Assembly (NCBI RefSeq): GCF_009696265.1
Contig: NZ_VUMH01000014.1
Span: forward strand, 19,246-83,245
Direction of reading: 5' to 3'
DNA: 64,000 nt
Origin: Desulfovibrio porci
GTDB lineage: Bacteria > Desulfobacterota > Desulfovibrionia > Desulfovibrionales > Desulfovibrionaceae
Each line of letters starts with the position of its first letter. Position 1 is the stretch's first letter. The notes under the pieces were generated by a model. The model was not told the origin of the DNA. It did not search any database and saw nothing but the letters and a program-made list of their open reading frames with translations. The translations under genes were made by a program, and so were the position numbers. Below are positions 16,422 through 25,642 of this stretch, one piece after another.

Positions 16422-17213
16422 TCAGCGGAAAAAGGCCATGCTCGCCGCGTCCAGCGGCAACTCCAGAAGCCGCCGCCGGGGCTCTTCCCAGGAAGAGTTG
16501 TCGTACAACCGCAACATCTCCCCATCCGGTTCCACCACCAGGGTGAATTTCTGCCCCCGCAAGGTAATGGCCGTGCCCTTTCCTTTTTCCGTCCATTGCT
16601 CCTTGACTTCCCTGATTTGCATGGGGGCATCGTTGCCGTATTCAATCAGGCGCGGGTCCAGAGCGGTCAGCGTGCGGGCTCGCGGGTCATGCCGCAAAAG
16701 GGGAACGCCGTCCACGCCCCTGATGATCTCACAACGCGACAAGGCGAAGGGCGCGGCGCGCACGGCCGCATCCAGCGCGGCGTCCAGGCCGGGCATCCGC
16801 ATATAGAAAGGTGAGGTGCTGCCTCCGGAACGCATGATATAGGCGGATTCCTCGGATTCGACGATAAAGGCCTGCTCCCTGCCCTCGGGCGTCCCCGGCA
16901 GGGCGAAACGCAGGCGGGGGCGCCCGTTCTCGCTTGTAAGGCCGTGCCGGACTATGACGCTCGTATAGCGGGTATGCAGGCGCAATGGCCCGGAGGCCGT
17001 CACAAGGCCCGAAACGTCGGCGACAAGCTTGCCGACCGCCACCACGTTTTCACCTCTTCCGGGCGCGTCGCCCGGCGTATAGCGCCTGCAGTCCACAGCT
17101 TCTTGACTCAATGGCAGACACCACCACGCGCCCACGGACAACATTTCTTCCGCTCCGCCCGGTGCGGGGAGAAGCAGAAAGCACACAAGACACAGGCCCG
17201 TCAAACCGCGCAT
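16422..17213 (-). CDS. Exported protein of unknown function
   Basis: The start is placed at ATG 17213, preceded by AAAGGAAG, because it gives a clean signal peptide (MRGLTGLCLVCFLLLPAPGGA) and a 263-residue product. The open frame extends to 17486, but that extension is basic, lacks a ribosome site and runs through a repeat. The mature part is mixed alpha/beta by eye, with two cysteines near the N-terminus and a basic, hydrophilic C-terminal half (KFTLVVEPDGEMLRLYDN). No family is recognised. It probably resides in the periplasm. Confidence 0.65.
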   Translation of the reverse strand: MRGLTGLCLVCFLLLPAPGGAEEMLSVGAWWCLPLSQEAVDCRRYTPGDAPGRGENVVAVGKLVADVSGLVTASGPLRLHTRYTSVIVRHGLTSENGRPRLRFALPGTPEGREQAFIVESEESAYIMRSGGSTSPFYMRMPGLDAALDAAVRAAPFALSRCEIIRGVDGVPLLRHDPRARTLTALDPRLIEYGNDAPMQIREVKEQWTEKGKGTAITLRGQKFTLVVEPDGEMLRLYDNSSWEEPRRRLLELPLDAASMAFFR

Positions 17214-17265
17214 AGATCTTCCTTTTTGTTTGAAACAACATTGATACGTTGGAGATCCGCCCATT

Positions 17266-17352
17266 CGCCCTCCAGGAAGTTTTGAAGCTGGAGGGTTCCC
17301 GCCAAGAGCCGTATGAGGACGTGAAAATTTGTACCGACGGCTATGCCGCCGG
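17266..17352 (+). repeat. Repeat C, copy 1 (structured 87-base element)
   Basis: This stretch aligns along its whole length with 63896-63981. The two share the exact 15-mer GCCAAGAGCCGTATG (17301-17315) and a preceding hairpin (here CCCTCCAG with CTGGAGGG). It lies between two minus-strand genes. It could be a small RNA, a mobile element remnant or an RNA control element. Confidence 0.55.
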
Positions 17353-17445
17353 TTTTCTGGAGAGAACATACGTTGTTGCGGTTTCCGGGTCCAGCCGGGG
17401 CGTTCCGGCACGTTACATTTCCGGAAAACGGCGGACCGGCGCGTC

Positions 17446-18702
17446 TTATCGCGGCCGCGCCGCTTCCGTCGCGTGTGCCGCCGCATGCCTGCGCACGGCG
17501 CTTTCCACGGCCCCGCTCTCGCGCAGCAGCAGCATCAGGCCCAGCGAGGCCAGCAGGCTCACGCCGAAGATCACGTCCGAGGCGGCATAACTGCCGGTCA
17601 GGTCGTGTGAAAGCCCCATGATGGGAAAACCCGCGCTACGCAGAATGATGAAAATGGAAATGAACTTGTAGGACGGCAGAAAATTGCCGCCGCCGAAGTA
17701 ATAGGAGACCACGGCGGGCAGAATGGCCCACAGGCCGCCGATGCAGCCGCCGAAACTCAGGCTGAAGGCGGTCATGGTCCAGATGCCGGAAGGCAGAAAG
17801 CCCAGAGCCAGGCTTGCCGCGCTGCAGAGCATGACCAGGCGCGCGGCGAAAAGCGGAGTAAAACGGTCGCAGACCCAGCCCCAGGCATATTTGGCCAGAG
17901 CCGCCAGAAAGGCCGAGGCGCAGGCCAGCAGCATGGCCGGGTAGGCCTCCAGACCCAGATCCGCGAAGCGCGGTTTCATCTGGCTCATAACCGCGGAAGC
18001 GACCATGAGCGCCAGGCCGAAGGCCAGTCCCAGAAGCCAAGCTTGGGGCGAACGCAGCAAGTGGGAAAAGGAGACGTCCGCCGGGGGCAGCGAGGAACGC
18101 CTTGGCTCGTGCCGCCGCCCGTCGGGATGCAGCCCCATGGCCTGGGGCGTGTCCCGCCCCAGAAACCAGGCCAGGGGAGCCAGGGCGCAGGTCGCCAGGC
18201 CCAAGGCCAGATAGGCTGTACTCACGTCAAAATAGCGGATCAGCACCAGGCTCACAAAGGGCAGGATCGCGCCTGAAAGCGAAGTGCCCGCGTTGGCCAG
18301 GCCGAAGGCCCGGCCCCGGTAGTGATAAAACCAGTTGCTGACCAGGGCGTTGCCCACCACGCCGCCGCAGATCTGGGTGGAAATCCAGGCCACGATGGAA
18401 AGCAGGGTGAACAGCCGGATGTCCCCGGTCATGCCCATCAGGGCTATGGAGACGCCGCCCGCCAGCGCCCCCAGGGCCGTAAGGCGGCGCAGGGAGCAGC
18501 GGGTGGAAACAGCGGCGGCCAGCGGCATGGCGAACTGCCCCATGAGCGAGGCTATGCCCATGCTGATGTTGATTCCCGCCCGGCTCCAGCCGTGGGCCGC
18601 GCACAGAGGTTCCATAAAGGCGTTCATGCAGTAGAGCACGCTGCCCTGGAGCATAAAATTGCCGCCCAGCGCGAGCAGGCTGATCTTCCATCCGTAAAAC
18701 AC
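17446..18702 (-). CDS. MFS transporter
   Basis: The 418-residue protein has about 12 membrane segments. It begins MFYGWKISLLALGGNF, as OxlT-like and monocarboxylate-type MFS carriers do, and has RGRAFGLANAGTSLSG (the region after helix 4 or 5 common to this subgroup) and a central hydrophilic loop (about 195-215). The substrate is probably an organic anion, but this is only a subgroup tendency. It stands alone on the minus strand, with 217 bases to the divergent flhB gene. Confidence 0.85.
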   Translation of the reverse strand: MFYGWKISLLALGGNFMLQGSVLYCMNAFMEPLCAAHGWSRAGINISMGIASLMGQFAMPLAAAVSTRCSLRRLTALGALAGGVSIALMGMTGDIRLFTLLSIVAWISTQICGGVVGNALVSNWFYHYRGRAFGLANAGTSLSGAILPFVSLVLIRYFDVSTAYLALGLATCALAPLAWFLGRDTPQAMGLHPDGRRHEPRRSSLPPADVSFSHLLRSPQAWLLGLAFGLALMVASAVMSQMKPRFADLGLEAYPAMLLACASAFLAALAKYAWGWVCDRFTPLFAARLVMLCSAASLALGFLPSGIWTMTAFSLSFGGCIGGLWAILPAVVSYYFGGGNFLPSYKFISIFIILRSAGFPIMGLSHDLTGSYAASDVIFGVSLLASLGLMLLLRESGAVESAVRRHAAAHATEAARPR

Positions 18703-18848
18703 TGTTTTTCCCCGTGCCGCGAACGGCGTAGCGGATCACTGCCGCGGGCGCGGCGTCTCAGCACTCCCCACAAACAAGTTCATTGCCCATCAGCACGCCG
18801 GTGACGCTGATGTCGGGGCACTTTCCCGCGTTCTATCTTGTCCGGCAG

Positions 18849-18865
18849 AGGCATGCTTTTTGCTA
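18849..18865 (+). promoter_or_regulatory. Sigma-54-type promoter of flhB-flhA
   Basis: AGGCATGCTTTTTGCTA fits the sigma-54 consensus: GG at 18850-18851, ten bases, GC at 18862-18863, within TTGCT. The predicted start is near 18875, 45 bases before flhB. Confidence 0.6.
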
Positions 18866-18919
18866 TCTTACCGCTGATCGCCAAAATCGCAACAGCGGAA
18901 AACGCCGCGGGAAATCCCT

Positions 18920-19999
18920 ATGTTCGGCAAGCAGCAAGACCCCAGCAGGACGGAAGAAGCCACCGCGAAACGCAAACAAAAACAGCGTGAGGAGGGCAAC
19001 GTCCCCAAATCCCAGGAACTGGGCAAAGCCGTGAGCCTCACGGGCGGACTCATCGCCCTCCATCTCTGGCTGGGCCCCATGTCCGAGGGCATCAAAAACC
19101 TTTTCCGGCGCTTTCTGAGCCATTCCTGGGAGTTCGACCCCAATCCCCAGAATGTTTACAGCCTGAGCATCGAGCTGACGCTGGAACTTTGCCTGCTCAT
19201 CCTGCCGATCTTGCTTTTTCTGGGTTTTCTGGCTTTTCTGGCCCAGCGCCTCCAGGTGGGCAAGCTCTGGACCACCAAGGTTTTCAAGTTCAAATGGCAA
19301 CGCTTCAACATCCTCAAGGGCCTGAAGCAGATGATGTTTTCGCCCCAGACGGCCCTGCGCACCATCAAAAGCCTGCTCTTTTCCATCATCCTTTCTCTGA
19401 TCCCCGGATATCTCATCTATCAGGAATATCAGAATTTTCTTCCCATGTACTACGCCACGCCCGAAGGCGTGGCCGCCTACATGCTGCAGATGGGCCTCAA
19501 GCTGGCCTACTATGCCCTGCTGCCCATTCTGGCCATTGCGGCTTTTGACGTCTGGCAGTCGCGCTATGCCTACAAGGAAGGCATGAAGATGACCAAGGAC
19601 GAAGTGAAGGACGAACGCAAACAGGCCGAGGGCGATCCGGTCATCAAGGCCAAGCAGAAACAGAAGATGATGGAAGTGGTCATGAAGCGCATGATGCAGG
19701 ACGTGCCCAAGGCCGACGTGGTGGTGACCAACCCCACCCATATCGCCGTGGCCCTGCGCTACAACGCGCAGGAAGCCTCGGCCCCGGTGGTGCTGGCCAA
19801 GGGCGCGGATCACCTGGCCGAAAAAATCAAGGCCGTGGCTCGCGAACACAACGTGCCCATCCGCGAAAACGTGCCCTTGGCACGCGCTTTGTATAAGGCT
19901 GTGGAAGTGGGCGACATGATTCCTGAAGAGCTGTACAAGGCCGTGGCCACATTGCTGGCCAGCATCTGGAAGCTCAAGCCCAAAGCGCGGCAGAATTAG
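18920..19999 (+). CDS. flhB: Flagellar export switch protein FlhB
   Basis: The 359-residue protein has the polar N-terminus QDPSRTEEATAKRKQKQREEG, four membrane segments (about 35-215) and a cytoplasmic C-terminal domain with the autocleavage site NPTH at residues 271-274. Cleavage there switches the flagellar type III export apparatus from rod/hook to filament substrates. The following HIAVALRYN and PIRENVPLARALYK segments are family-typical. It is 53 bases before flhA and shares the sigma-54-type promoter upstream. Confidence 0.95.
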   Translation: MFGKQQDPSRTEEATAKRKQKQREEGNVPKSQELGKAVSLTGGLIALHLWLGPMSEGIKNLFRRFLSHSWEFDPNPQNVYSLSIELTLELCLLILPILLFLGFLAFLAQRLQVGKLWTTKVFKFKWQRFNILKGLKQMMFSPQTALRTIKSLLFSIILSLIPGYLIYQEYQNFLPMYYATPEGVAAYMLQMGLKLAYYALLPILAIAAFDVWQSRYAYKEGMKMTKDEVKDERKQAEGDPVIKAKQKQKMMEVVMKRMMQDVPKADVVVTNPTHIAVALRYNAQEASAPVVLAKGADHLAEKIKAVAREHNVPIRENVPLARALYKAVEVGDMIPEELYKAVATLLASIWKLKPKARQN

Positions 20000-20052
20000 A
20001 CTTTTCTCCCCCGGGCGGCCCCGCCCGCAGCACAGAATGAGGTGTCAGAAAA

Positions 20053-22161
20053 ATGGCGACAACCGGACTTCCGCAAATGGACTACAGCCGTTTCTCCAAA
20101 CACGGCGAAATTATGCTGGCGGCGGGCGTGGTGGTGATCCTCTTCGTCATGCTGGTGCCTCTGCCCACCTTTTTTCTGGACATCATGCTCTGCGTGAGCA
20201 TTTCCATCTCCCTGCTGGTGCTGGTCACCACCATGTTCATGACCTCGCCCCTGGAATTCACCATCTTTCCCTCCCTGCTGCTGGTGACCACCCTGCTGCG
20301 CCTGGCCCTGAACGTGGCCTCGACCCGCCTGATCCTGCTCAACGGCGACATGGGCGCCGAAGCCGCGGGCAGCGTGATCCGCTCGTTCGGCGAATTTGTG
20401 GTGGGCGGCAGCTACGTGGTGGGCGGCGTCATCTTCATGATCATGTTCATCCTAAACAAGAGCGTCATCACCGCGGGCACCACGCGCATCGCCGAAGTGG
20501 CCGCGCGCTTCACCCTGGACGCCATGCCCGGCAAGCAGATGGCCATTGAGGCCGACCTCAACGCCGGACTCATCGACGAGGAAGAAGCCAACGAGCGCCG
20601 CCATGCCCTGCGCAAGGAGGCCGACTTCTACGGCGCCATGGACGGCGCGTGCAAGTTCGTCTCCGGCGACGTGAACGCCGGCATGATGATCACCATGGTC
20701 AACCTGATCGGCGGCATCATCATCGGCGTTGTCCAGAAAGACATGGACTGGAACACCGCCCTGACCACCTATTCCCTGCTGACCATCGGCGACGGTCTGG
20801 TGTCCACCATTCCGTCCATCATCGTTTCCACGGGCACGGGCCTGCTGGTGTCGCGCGCGGCCTCGGAAGCCAAGATGGGCGAGGAATTCCTGGCCCAGCT
20901 CACCTTCAACAGCCACGCCCTGAAGATGGTCTCCGCCGTGCTGCTGATCTTCGCCCTGGTGCCCGGCCTGCCCGCTGTTCCGTTCCTGGTGCTCTCCATC
21001 CTGCTCTTCCTGGTGTCGCGCCTGAGCGCCAAGAACGAGGAAGAGGACGAAAAGGGCGGCAAGAAGAACGCCAAGGGCAAGAACGCGGGCAAGTCCCCGG
21101 CCACGGCGGACACCCCCGAGGAAGTGCAGGCCCTGCTGCCCCTGGACACCCTGGAACTGGAAGTGGGCTACGGCCTGATCCCCCTGGTGGACGAGGAACA
21201 GAGCGGCAACCTGCTGGCGCGCATCCGCTCCATCCGGCGGCAGTTCGCCCTGGATATGGGCGTGGTCATCCCCTCCCTGCACCTGCGCGACAACCTGCAA
21301 CTGAAGCCCGGCCAGTATTCCCTGCTGATCAAGGGCAATCAGGTGGCCTCGGCGGAAATTCTGGTGGACCACTTCCTGGCCATGGACCCCGGCAACGTGA
21401 CCACCAGAATCAACGGCATCGAAACCCGCGAGCCCGCCTTCAACCTGCCGGCCCTCTGGATTCCGGACAGCCAGCGCGAGGAGGCCATGCTGGCCGGTTA
21501 TACGGTGGTGGATCCGGCCACGGTCATCGCCACCCATCTGACGGAAGTGTTCAAGCGCCATCTGGCGGACTTCCTGGACCGTCAGGCCGTCCAGGGCCTG
21601 CTGGACACCGTGGCCAAGCACTCACCCAAGGCCGTGGAGGATCTGGTGCCCGGCACCGTCTCGCTGGGCGGCGTGCAGAAGGTGCTGCAGCTTCTGGTGC
21701 GCGAAAACGTCAGCATCCGCGACATGCTGACCATTGTGGAAACTTTGGGCGACTTTGGCGGCAGCGTCAAAAATCCGGACATGCTGGCCGAATACGTGCG
21801 CGAGAAACTTTCCCGCTCCATTGTGCGGCCCTATCTGGACAGTCAGGGCGTGCTGCCCGTGCTGACTCTCAACGGCAACGCCGAGCGCATGGTGCAGGAG
21901 GGCATTCGCCAGACCGACAACGGTGCCACCTTCCTCTCGCTCAACCCGGCGGCGGCCCAGCGCCTGATGCAGAACATCAACGCCGCCGTGGAAAACGCCG
22001 TGAACACCGACGGCCAGCCCGTGATCCTGGCCAGCCCCATAGTGCGGCCGCATCTGGCGCAGCTGATCACCCGCTTCCTGCCCACGGTGCCCGTGATTTC
22101 CCAGGCGGAAATTCCCTCGGATATCCGCCTCCAGGCCGTGGGCACGGTGGGCGCGGAATAA
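20053..22161 (+). CDS. flhA: Flagellar export gate protein FlhA
   Basis: The 702-residue protein has eight N-terminal membrane segments (to about residue 320), with the FHIPEP-like stretch PSLLLVTTLLRLALNVASTR and the conserved GKQMAIEADLNAGLIDEEEA. A charged linker rich in Lys/Glu (about 330-365) leads to the large cytoplasmic domain that docks export chaperones. It forms the proton-driven gate of the export apparatus with FlhB. ATG 20053 is preceded by a weak ribosome site; coupling to flhB is likely. Confidence 0.95.
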   Translation: MATTGLPQMDYSRFSKHGEIMLAAGVVVILFVMLVPLPTFFLDIMLCVSISISLLVLVTTMFMTSPLEFTIFPSLLLVTTLLRLALNVASTRLILLNGDMGAEAAGSVIRSFGEFVVGGSYVVGGVIFMIMFILNKSVITAGTTRIAEVAARFTLDAMPGKQMAIEADLNAGLIDEEEANERRHALRKEADFYGAMDGACKFVSGDVNAGMMITMVNLIGGIIIGVVQKDMDWNTALTTYSLLTIGDGLVSTIPSIIVSTGTGLLVSRAASEAKMGEEFLAQLTFNSHALKMVSAVLLIFALVPGLPAVPFLVLSILLFLVSRLSAKNEEEDEKGGKKNAKGKNAGKSPATADTPEEVQALLPLDTLELEVGYGLIPLVDEEQSGNLLARIRSIRRQFALDMGVVIPSLHLRDNLQLKPGQYSLLIKGNQVASAEILVDHFLAMDPGNVTTRINGIETREPAFNLPALWIPDSQREEAMLAGYTVVDPATVIATHLTEVFKRHLADFLDRQAVQGLLDTVAKHSPKAVEDLVPGTVSLGGVQKVLQLLVRENVSIRDMLTIVETLGDFGGSVKNPDMLAEYVREKLSRSIVRPYLDSQGVLPVLTLNGNAERMVQEGIRQTDNGATFLSLNPAAAQRLMQNINAAVENAVNTDGQPVILASPIVRPHLAQLITRFLPTVPVISQAEIPSDIRLQAVGTVGAE

Positions 22162-22187
22162 AAGCCCCGCAACGTCAACCCCCATAC

Positions 22188-22223
22188 GACCCGTCCGTCC
22201 GCGCAAAGCAGATGGGCGGGTCG
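22188..22223 (+). terminator. Possible stem-loop after flhA
   Basis: CGACCCG (22188-22194) pairs with CGGGTCG (22217-22223). There is no T tract, so this is a weak candidate for termination. Confidence 0.3.
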
Positions 22224-22237
22224 AGGCGCTCCGGACC

Positions 22238-22272
22238 TTGCCAAGCATGTCGCGCTGCCTATATCTTATAAT
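22238..22272 (+). promoter_or_regulatory. Possible promoter of the DUF533 gene
   Basis: TTGCCA (22238-22243) and TATATC (22260-22265) are 16 bases apart, and TATAAT lies at 22267-22272. Either could serve as -10. The gene starts at 22293 after GAGGAG. Confidence 0.35.
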
Positions 22273-22292
22273 AAATCCCCTATGAGGAGCTT

Positions 22293-23015
22293 ATGAAGAA
22301 TATTCTCGACGCATTGAACGGTAGCGGCGGCCTTAAAGCCGGACTCGGCAGCGTGGGCGACACGCTCAAAAATACCCTGCAAAATGCCGGAGCGGCCAGC
22401 CCGGGCGGCATCGGCGGCCTGCTGGGCTCGGCGGCCCTGGGCGGCCTGCTGGGCGCGCTGTTCACGGGCAAAAGCGCAAAAAAAATCGCCAAGGGCGCTC
22501 TCATGGCCGGCGGCACGGCGGCTGCCGGCGCTCTGGCCTGGAGCTTCTACAAAAAATGGGCTCAGGTCAGGCAGGACGGTATGGCGGCGTCTCCGTCAAC
22601 CGCCCCGGCGGCGGAGTCCGCTCCGCAAGCGCAGGCCGCCCTGCCCCCGGCCGAGGAAACGGCGCTGCTTCTTCTGGAAGCCATGGTCTTTGCGGCTCGA
22701 GCCGACGGGCACATTGACGAGGAAGAAAAAGCCCGCATCCAGGACACGGCGGCCTCGCTTTTTCCCGGCCAGAGCCTGTCCCGGTTGCTGGACGGACTCA
22801 TGGACAGCCCCATTGATCCGGCGGCTCTGGCGGCCCGCGTGCGCGATCCCGAAGAGGGGCGCGATCTCTACCGCCTTTCCTGCGCGGTGGTCAATGTGGA
22901 CAACTTCATGGAGCGCAGCTACTTGGACGGCCTGGGCCAGGCGCTGGGCATCGACGCGCAGGAACGGGCTCAACTGGAAAAGGAAACGGAAGCCGCCGTG
23001 CGCAACGCCGGTTGA
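22293..23015 (+). CDS. DUF533 (YebE-like) TerB-fold inner membrane-associated protein
   Basis: The 240-residue protein starts with a Gly-rich, Ala-rich half (LLGSAALGGLLGALF, then ALMAGGTAAAGALAW, probably membrane-inserting helices near 45-90), a Pro/Ala linker, and a C-terminal helical TerB-like domain with LLEAMVFAARADGHIDEEEK (about 127-146). This is the arrangement of DUF533 proteins such as E. coli YebE, whose role is unknown. It lies between flhA and unrelated genes. A strong bidirectional terminator follows immediately. Confidence 0.75.
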   Translation: MKNILDALNGSGGLKAGLGSVGDTLKNTLQNAGAASPGGIGGLLGSAALGGLLGALFTGKSAKKIAKGALMAGGTAAAGALAWSFYKKWAQVRQDGMAASPSTAPAAESAPQAQAALPPAEETALLLLEAMVFAARADGHIDEEEKARIQDTAASLFPGQSLSRLLDGLMDSPIDPAALAARVRDPEEGRDLYRLSCAVVNVDNFMERSYLDGLGQALGIDAQERAQLEKETEAAVRNAG

Positions 23016-23033
23016 GCGCCAAGACGCAGACAC

Positions 23034-23078
23034 AAAGATAAAGCCACCCGGGGCAGTACCGCGGGTGGCTTTATCTTT
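23034..23078 (+). terminator. Strong bidirectional factor-independent terminator
   Basis: A perfect 17-base stem (23034-23050 with 23062-23078) has an 11-base loop, A-rich on the left and T-rich on the right. It ends the DUF533 transcript and directly abuts repeat A copy 1. Confidence 0.85.
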
Positions 23079-23244
23079 AGAGCGAATTAACTTTAAGATT
23101 ATACATGACCGGGACACGATGTTCTAACCCATAAGCGTCGCGGCGCCTTCAGCCGTTCGAGCGAGGGAGTTACGGATGAAGAGAGCAGAGATGAGTCTGC
23201 TGTCTTGCTCGACTTCGTGAGCAACTTAAAGTTAAATTGCTCTA
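23078..23244 (+). repeat. Repeat A, copy 1 (MITE-like, about 167 bp)
   Basis: The ends form a near-perfect inverted repeat: AGAGCGAATTAACTTTAAG (23079-23097) against the complement of 23225-23243, with flanking TA. The interior matches 33811-34029 in reverse orientation, lacking about 50 bases of it. No reading frame is intact. A small hairpin, CTTTGAAA/TTTCAAAG (23256-23279), follows. Confidence 0.7.
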
Positions 23245-23295
23245 GAACAGATTTGCTTTGAAATATTATCATTTCAAAGAGGGGCGGCTGCCGGA

Positions 23296-23715
23296 TCAGC
23301 GCAAATCAGTCACAAAGGCGTGTAACAAGCGCACTGCCTCCACGGTCAGGTTTTCGCAGAGGTGCGGGGGATCGCTTTTCTGAAAACCGCCGGGACGCAG
23401 CGTCTGGCAGTCCACGCCGCCGAAACGCTGCCGGAAGGCGGCGGCATAGCGGCCGCAGAGGGAGCAGATTTCCTTGTCCGTCCTGCCGAGGGACGCGGCG
23501 CGAATCCCGAGAAAGAGCAGCCCGCCTTCCAGCAGACCGCACTGGCAGCCCATGCGCCCGGCTCCGTTCAGGCCGATAGCCGCGTGGTCCAGTTGCGGGT
23601 CCAGCGGCTGGTTGAACAGCCTGCTCATGCAGTACAGCGTGGTGCGCGCGCAGTTGATGTCCCTGTCCCAGTAACAGCTATGCACCAGTTCGGCGATTTC
23701 CCGCTGTGCGTCCAT
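23296..23715 (-). CDS. C_GCAxxG_C_C family redox-type protein
   Basis: The 139-residue protein starts at ATG 23715 (the open frame continues to 23997, but that part overlaps the next gene out of frame). Cysteines are placed as in the C-GCAxxG-C-C family: INCARTTLYCM, GAGRMGCQCGLLEGGLLFLGI, CSLCGRYAAAF, VDCQTL and PHLCENL. Such proteins are common in anaerobes and are thought to bind metal or shuttle electrons, but the role is not established. Its start lies eight bases after the stop of the surface carbohydrate gene, so it is probably the end of the mtnA operon. Confidence 0.75.
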   Translation of the reverse strand: MDAQREIAELVHSCYWDRDINCARTTLYCMSRLFNQPLDPQLDHAAIGLNGAGRMGCQCGLLEGGLLFLGIRAASLGRTDKEICSLCGRYAAAFRQRFGGVDCQTLRPGGFQKSDPPHLCENLTVEAVRLLHAFVTDLR

Positions 23716-23722
23716 AACGGCC

Positions 23723-25642
23723 TCACAATCCCAGCAAACGCCGCCAGCGCGGCAGGGCCGGGTCCAGATCCAGATAGTCGGGCGGCAGATTGAGCGGGGC
23801 GGCCGTGGCCAGAGCCAGACGCACGTCTTCCAGGTTGCCGGTGCGCGGCAGTTCCGGCACGTCCTGCAAGGGACAGAGGTCAAAATCGTCGCTGGGCAGC
23901 ATGACCATGACCGGCAGGCCTTTGAGCGCCGCCTCCAGGGCCGCTGTGGTGGAATTGGAGGCCCAGACCAGCACGCCGGGCCGCAGTTCCCCGGCAATGG
24001 GCCCGTCCGCCAAGCGGACGCCGGTCATGCGGCGGCCCAGAAGAGCGCGCAGGCGGTCGGCCACCGGCAGATAGGGGTGGGGTTTGACCGTCAGTTCCCA
24101 GCCCTCCAGCAGCCCGGCATGCACGGCGCGCGCCAGCAGGGCCAGATGGGCCTCGGTTTCGTCACTGAAAAAGCTGGTCAGGACCAGCAGGCGTTTGGCG
24201 GCCGTGGTGGCCGGACTTTCAGTCCGCGCCGGGTCGGCGGCCAGATAAAGGTAACGCAAGGCTTCCACTTCGCCCAAGCGTTCGGGCGGCATGCCCGCCT
24301 CCAGCCACTGGCGGCAGGCGGAGCGACCGTTGCCCCGCACGGCGTCAGGCTGGAAGAGCGCGCAATCCGGCGCGCTGAAGGTGCGCGGGTCGTCAAAATA
24401 GCGAAAATCCGTGGGGCGGATGGTGGAATGCTGCGCGCCGAACACCGGTCCGCCTTCCGGGCCGTGGGCCTCGTGCGCGGCCTGGGTCAGCATGCGCTCC
24501 CAGGGGCAGTTTTCCAGCGGGAAAAGCGTCCAGCGCTGCGGCCCGGCGCAACGCGCGTACCGCCGGAAAGCCCGGTCCTGCAGGCAACGCTCCAGGCCGC
24601 GCCAGCCCCGGAAGGATTCGGCCCAGTCGGCTTTGGCGTAGTCCCAGAAATTGAGCCGGGAACCGGCAAAATGAAAGGCCGGGCGCACGTGTTTCTCCAG
24701 GCGCTGGCTGCTCCAACAGAGACGCAGATGCCGCCAAAGGGCCGCCCAGAGATCGCTATGGCGCAGGAATTCTTCCAGATAGTGGAAAGAAAGGCCGTCC
24801 CGGCCGTCCTCGCGGAAGCGGTCGCGCAACTTGCGGCACTGGGCGAAACTGAGCTGAGGAGCGGGAAAACGGATGAACAGCCAACGCACAAACTGCCCGC
24901 CCTCGCGTTGCGCCTGCCCGTCCAAGGCATCGTGCAGTTTCTCCCAGTAGCGGGAGCGGAAACGGCCCTCACCGGCGGCGTGCATGTCCACGTTGGGAAA
25001 ATAGGTGGCAATGGTGGCGGCCTGCCGCCCTGTGGCGGGCGCGGGCAGGCTGTCCGCCCCCTTGCGGGCGCGGGGCAGCTTGCGTCGGACGGTCCACCAC
25101 CAGTGCGCATAGCGGGCGGCGGCGCGCAGGGGCGCGGGGCAGGCGTCATACAGCCGCCGCAACGGGCTTTGCGCGCGCCTGAGGCGCAGCCCCGGCTCGT
25201 GGAATTCCACAAACAGACGGCCCGAAACGGCGCAAAAATCCGCCAGGGTGTGACGCAGGGCGCCGTCGCCGCCGCAGAGACGCAGGGCCGTGAAGCCCTG
25301 CTCGTCCATGAGGCGTTCCAGGGCGCGCAATTTGTAGATGGTGTAGAGGTTGGGCGTCATCTTGGGGTGGCGCTCGTAGAGCAGGGAGCACCACCACATA
25401 GACAGACTTGCTCCGGCCTTGAGTCTGGCCTGCATTTCCTTGCGGCCCACGGGCAGGCGGCCCAGATCATAGGCCCAGGCCATGTGCTCGGCGCGGATGG
25501 CGACGAGATCGGCATACAGGCGCTCGGGCAGGGAAATCCGGCCTTCCGGCACCTCCCAGGCGTTCCAGTGGGCGATGACCTGATCCGGTGAAGGAGCGCA
25601 CGGCTCCCGGAACGGCTCCACCAGCAGGACAAGCTCCTTCAT
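23723..25642 (-). CDS. Large surface-carbohydrate biosynthesis-like protein
   Basis: The 639-residue soluble protein has a C-terminal half built like a glycosyl/glycerophosphotransferase Rossmann domain: KRLLVLTSFFSDETEAHLALL, WELTVKPHPYLPV, GVLVWASNSTTAALEAALKGLP. The KPHP and SNSTT segments resemble nucleotide-sugar or CDP-glycerol binding loops. The N-terminal half is unrecognised and rich in Arg and Trp. It resembles the family annotated as surface carbohydrate biosynthesis (Leptospira LIC13510 type), from memory. ATG overlaps the mtnA stop (ATGA). No other polysaccharide gene is near. Confidence 0.55.
   Translation of the reverse strand: MKELVLLVEPFREPCAPSPDQVIAHWNAWEVPEGRISLPERLYADLVAIRAEHMAWAYDLGRLPVGRKEMQARLKAGASLSMWWCSLLYERHPKMTPNLYTIYKLRALERLMDEQGFTALRLCGGDGALRHTLADFCAVSGRLFVEFHEPGLRLRRAQSPLRRLYDACPAPLRAAARYAHWWWTVRRKLPRARKGADSLPAPATGRQAATIATYFPNVDMHAAGEGRFRSRYWEKLHDALDGQAQREGGQFVRWLFIRFPAPQLSFAQCRKLRDRFREDGRDGLSFHYLEEFLRHSDLWAALWRHLRLCWSSQRLEKHVRPAFHFAGSRLNFWDYAKADWAESFRGWRGLERCLQDRAFRRYARCAGPQRWTLFPLENCPWERMLTQAAHEAHGPEGGPVFGAQHSTIRPTDFRYFDDPRTFSAPDCALFQPDAVRGNGRSACRQWLEAGMPPERLGEVEALRYLYLAADPARTESPATTAAKRLLVLTSFFSDETEAHLALLARAVHAGLLEGWELTVKPHPYLPVADRLRALLGRRMTGVRLADGPIAGELRPGVLVWASNSTTAALEAALKGLPVMVMLPSDDFDLCPLQDVPELPRTGNLEDVRLALATAAPLNLPPDYLDLDPALPRWRRLLGL

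Noticed and set aside
17301..17336. Group II intron domain V in repeat C
   Set aside because: Only the GAGCCGTATG side resembles domain V; the returning strand and catalytic AGC/bulge arrangement are absent and no maturase is near.
17214..17486. N-terminal extension of the exported protein at 16422-17213
   Set aside because: The extension is basic, crosses repeat C and lacks a ribosome site, while ATG 17213 gives a signal peptide and has AAAGGAAG upstream.
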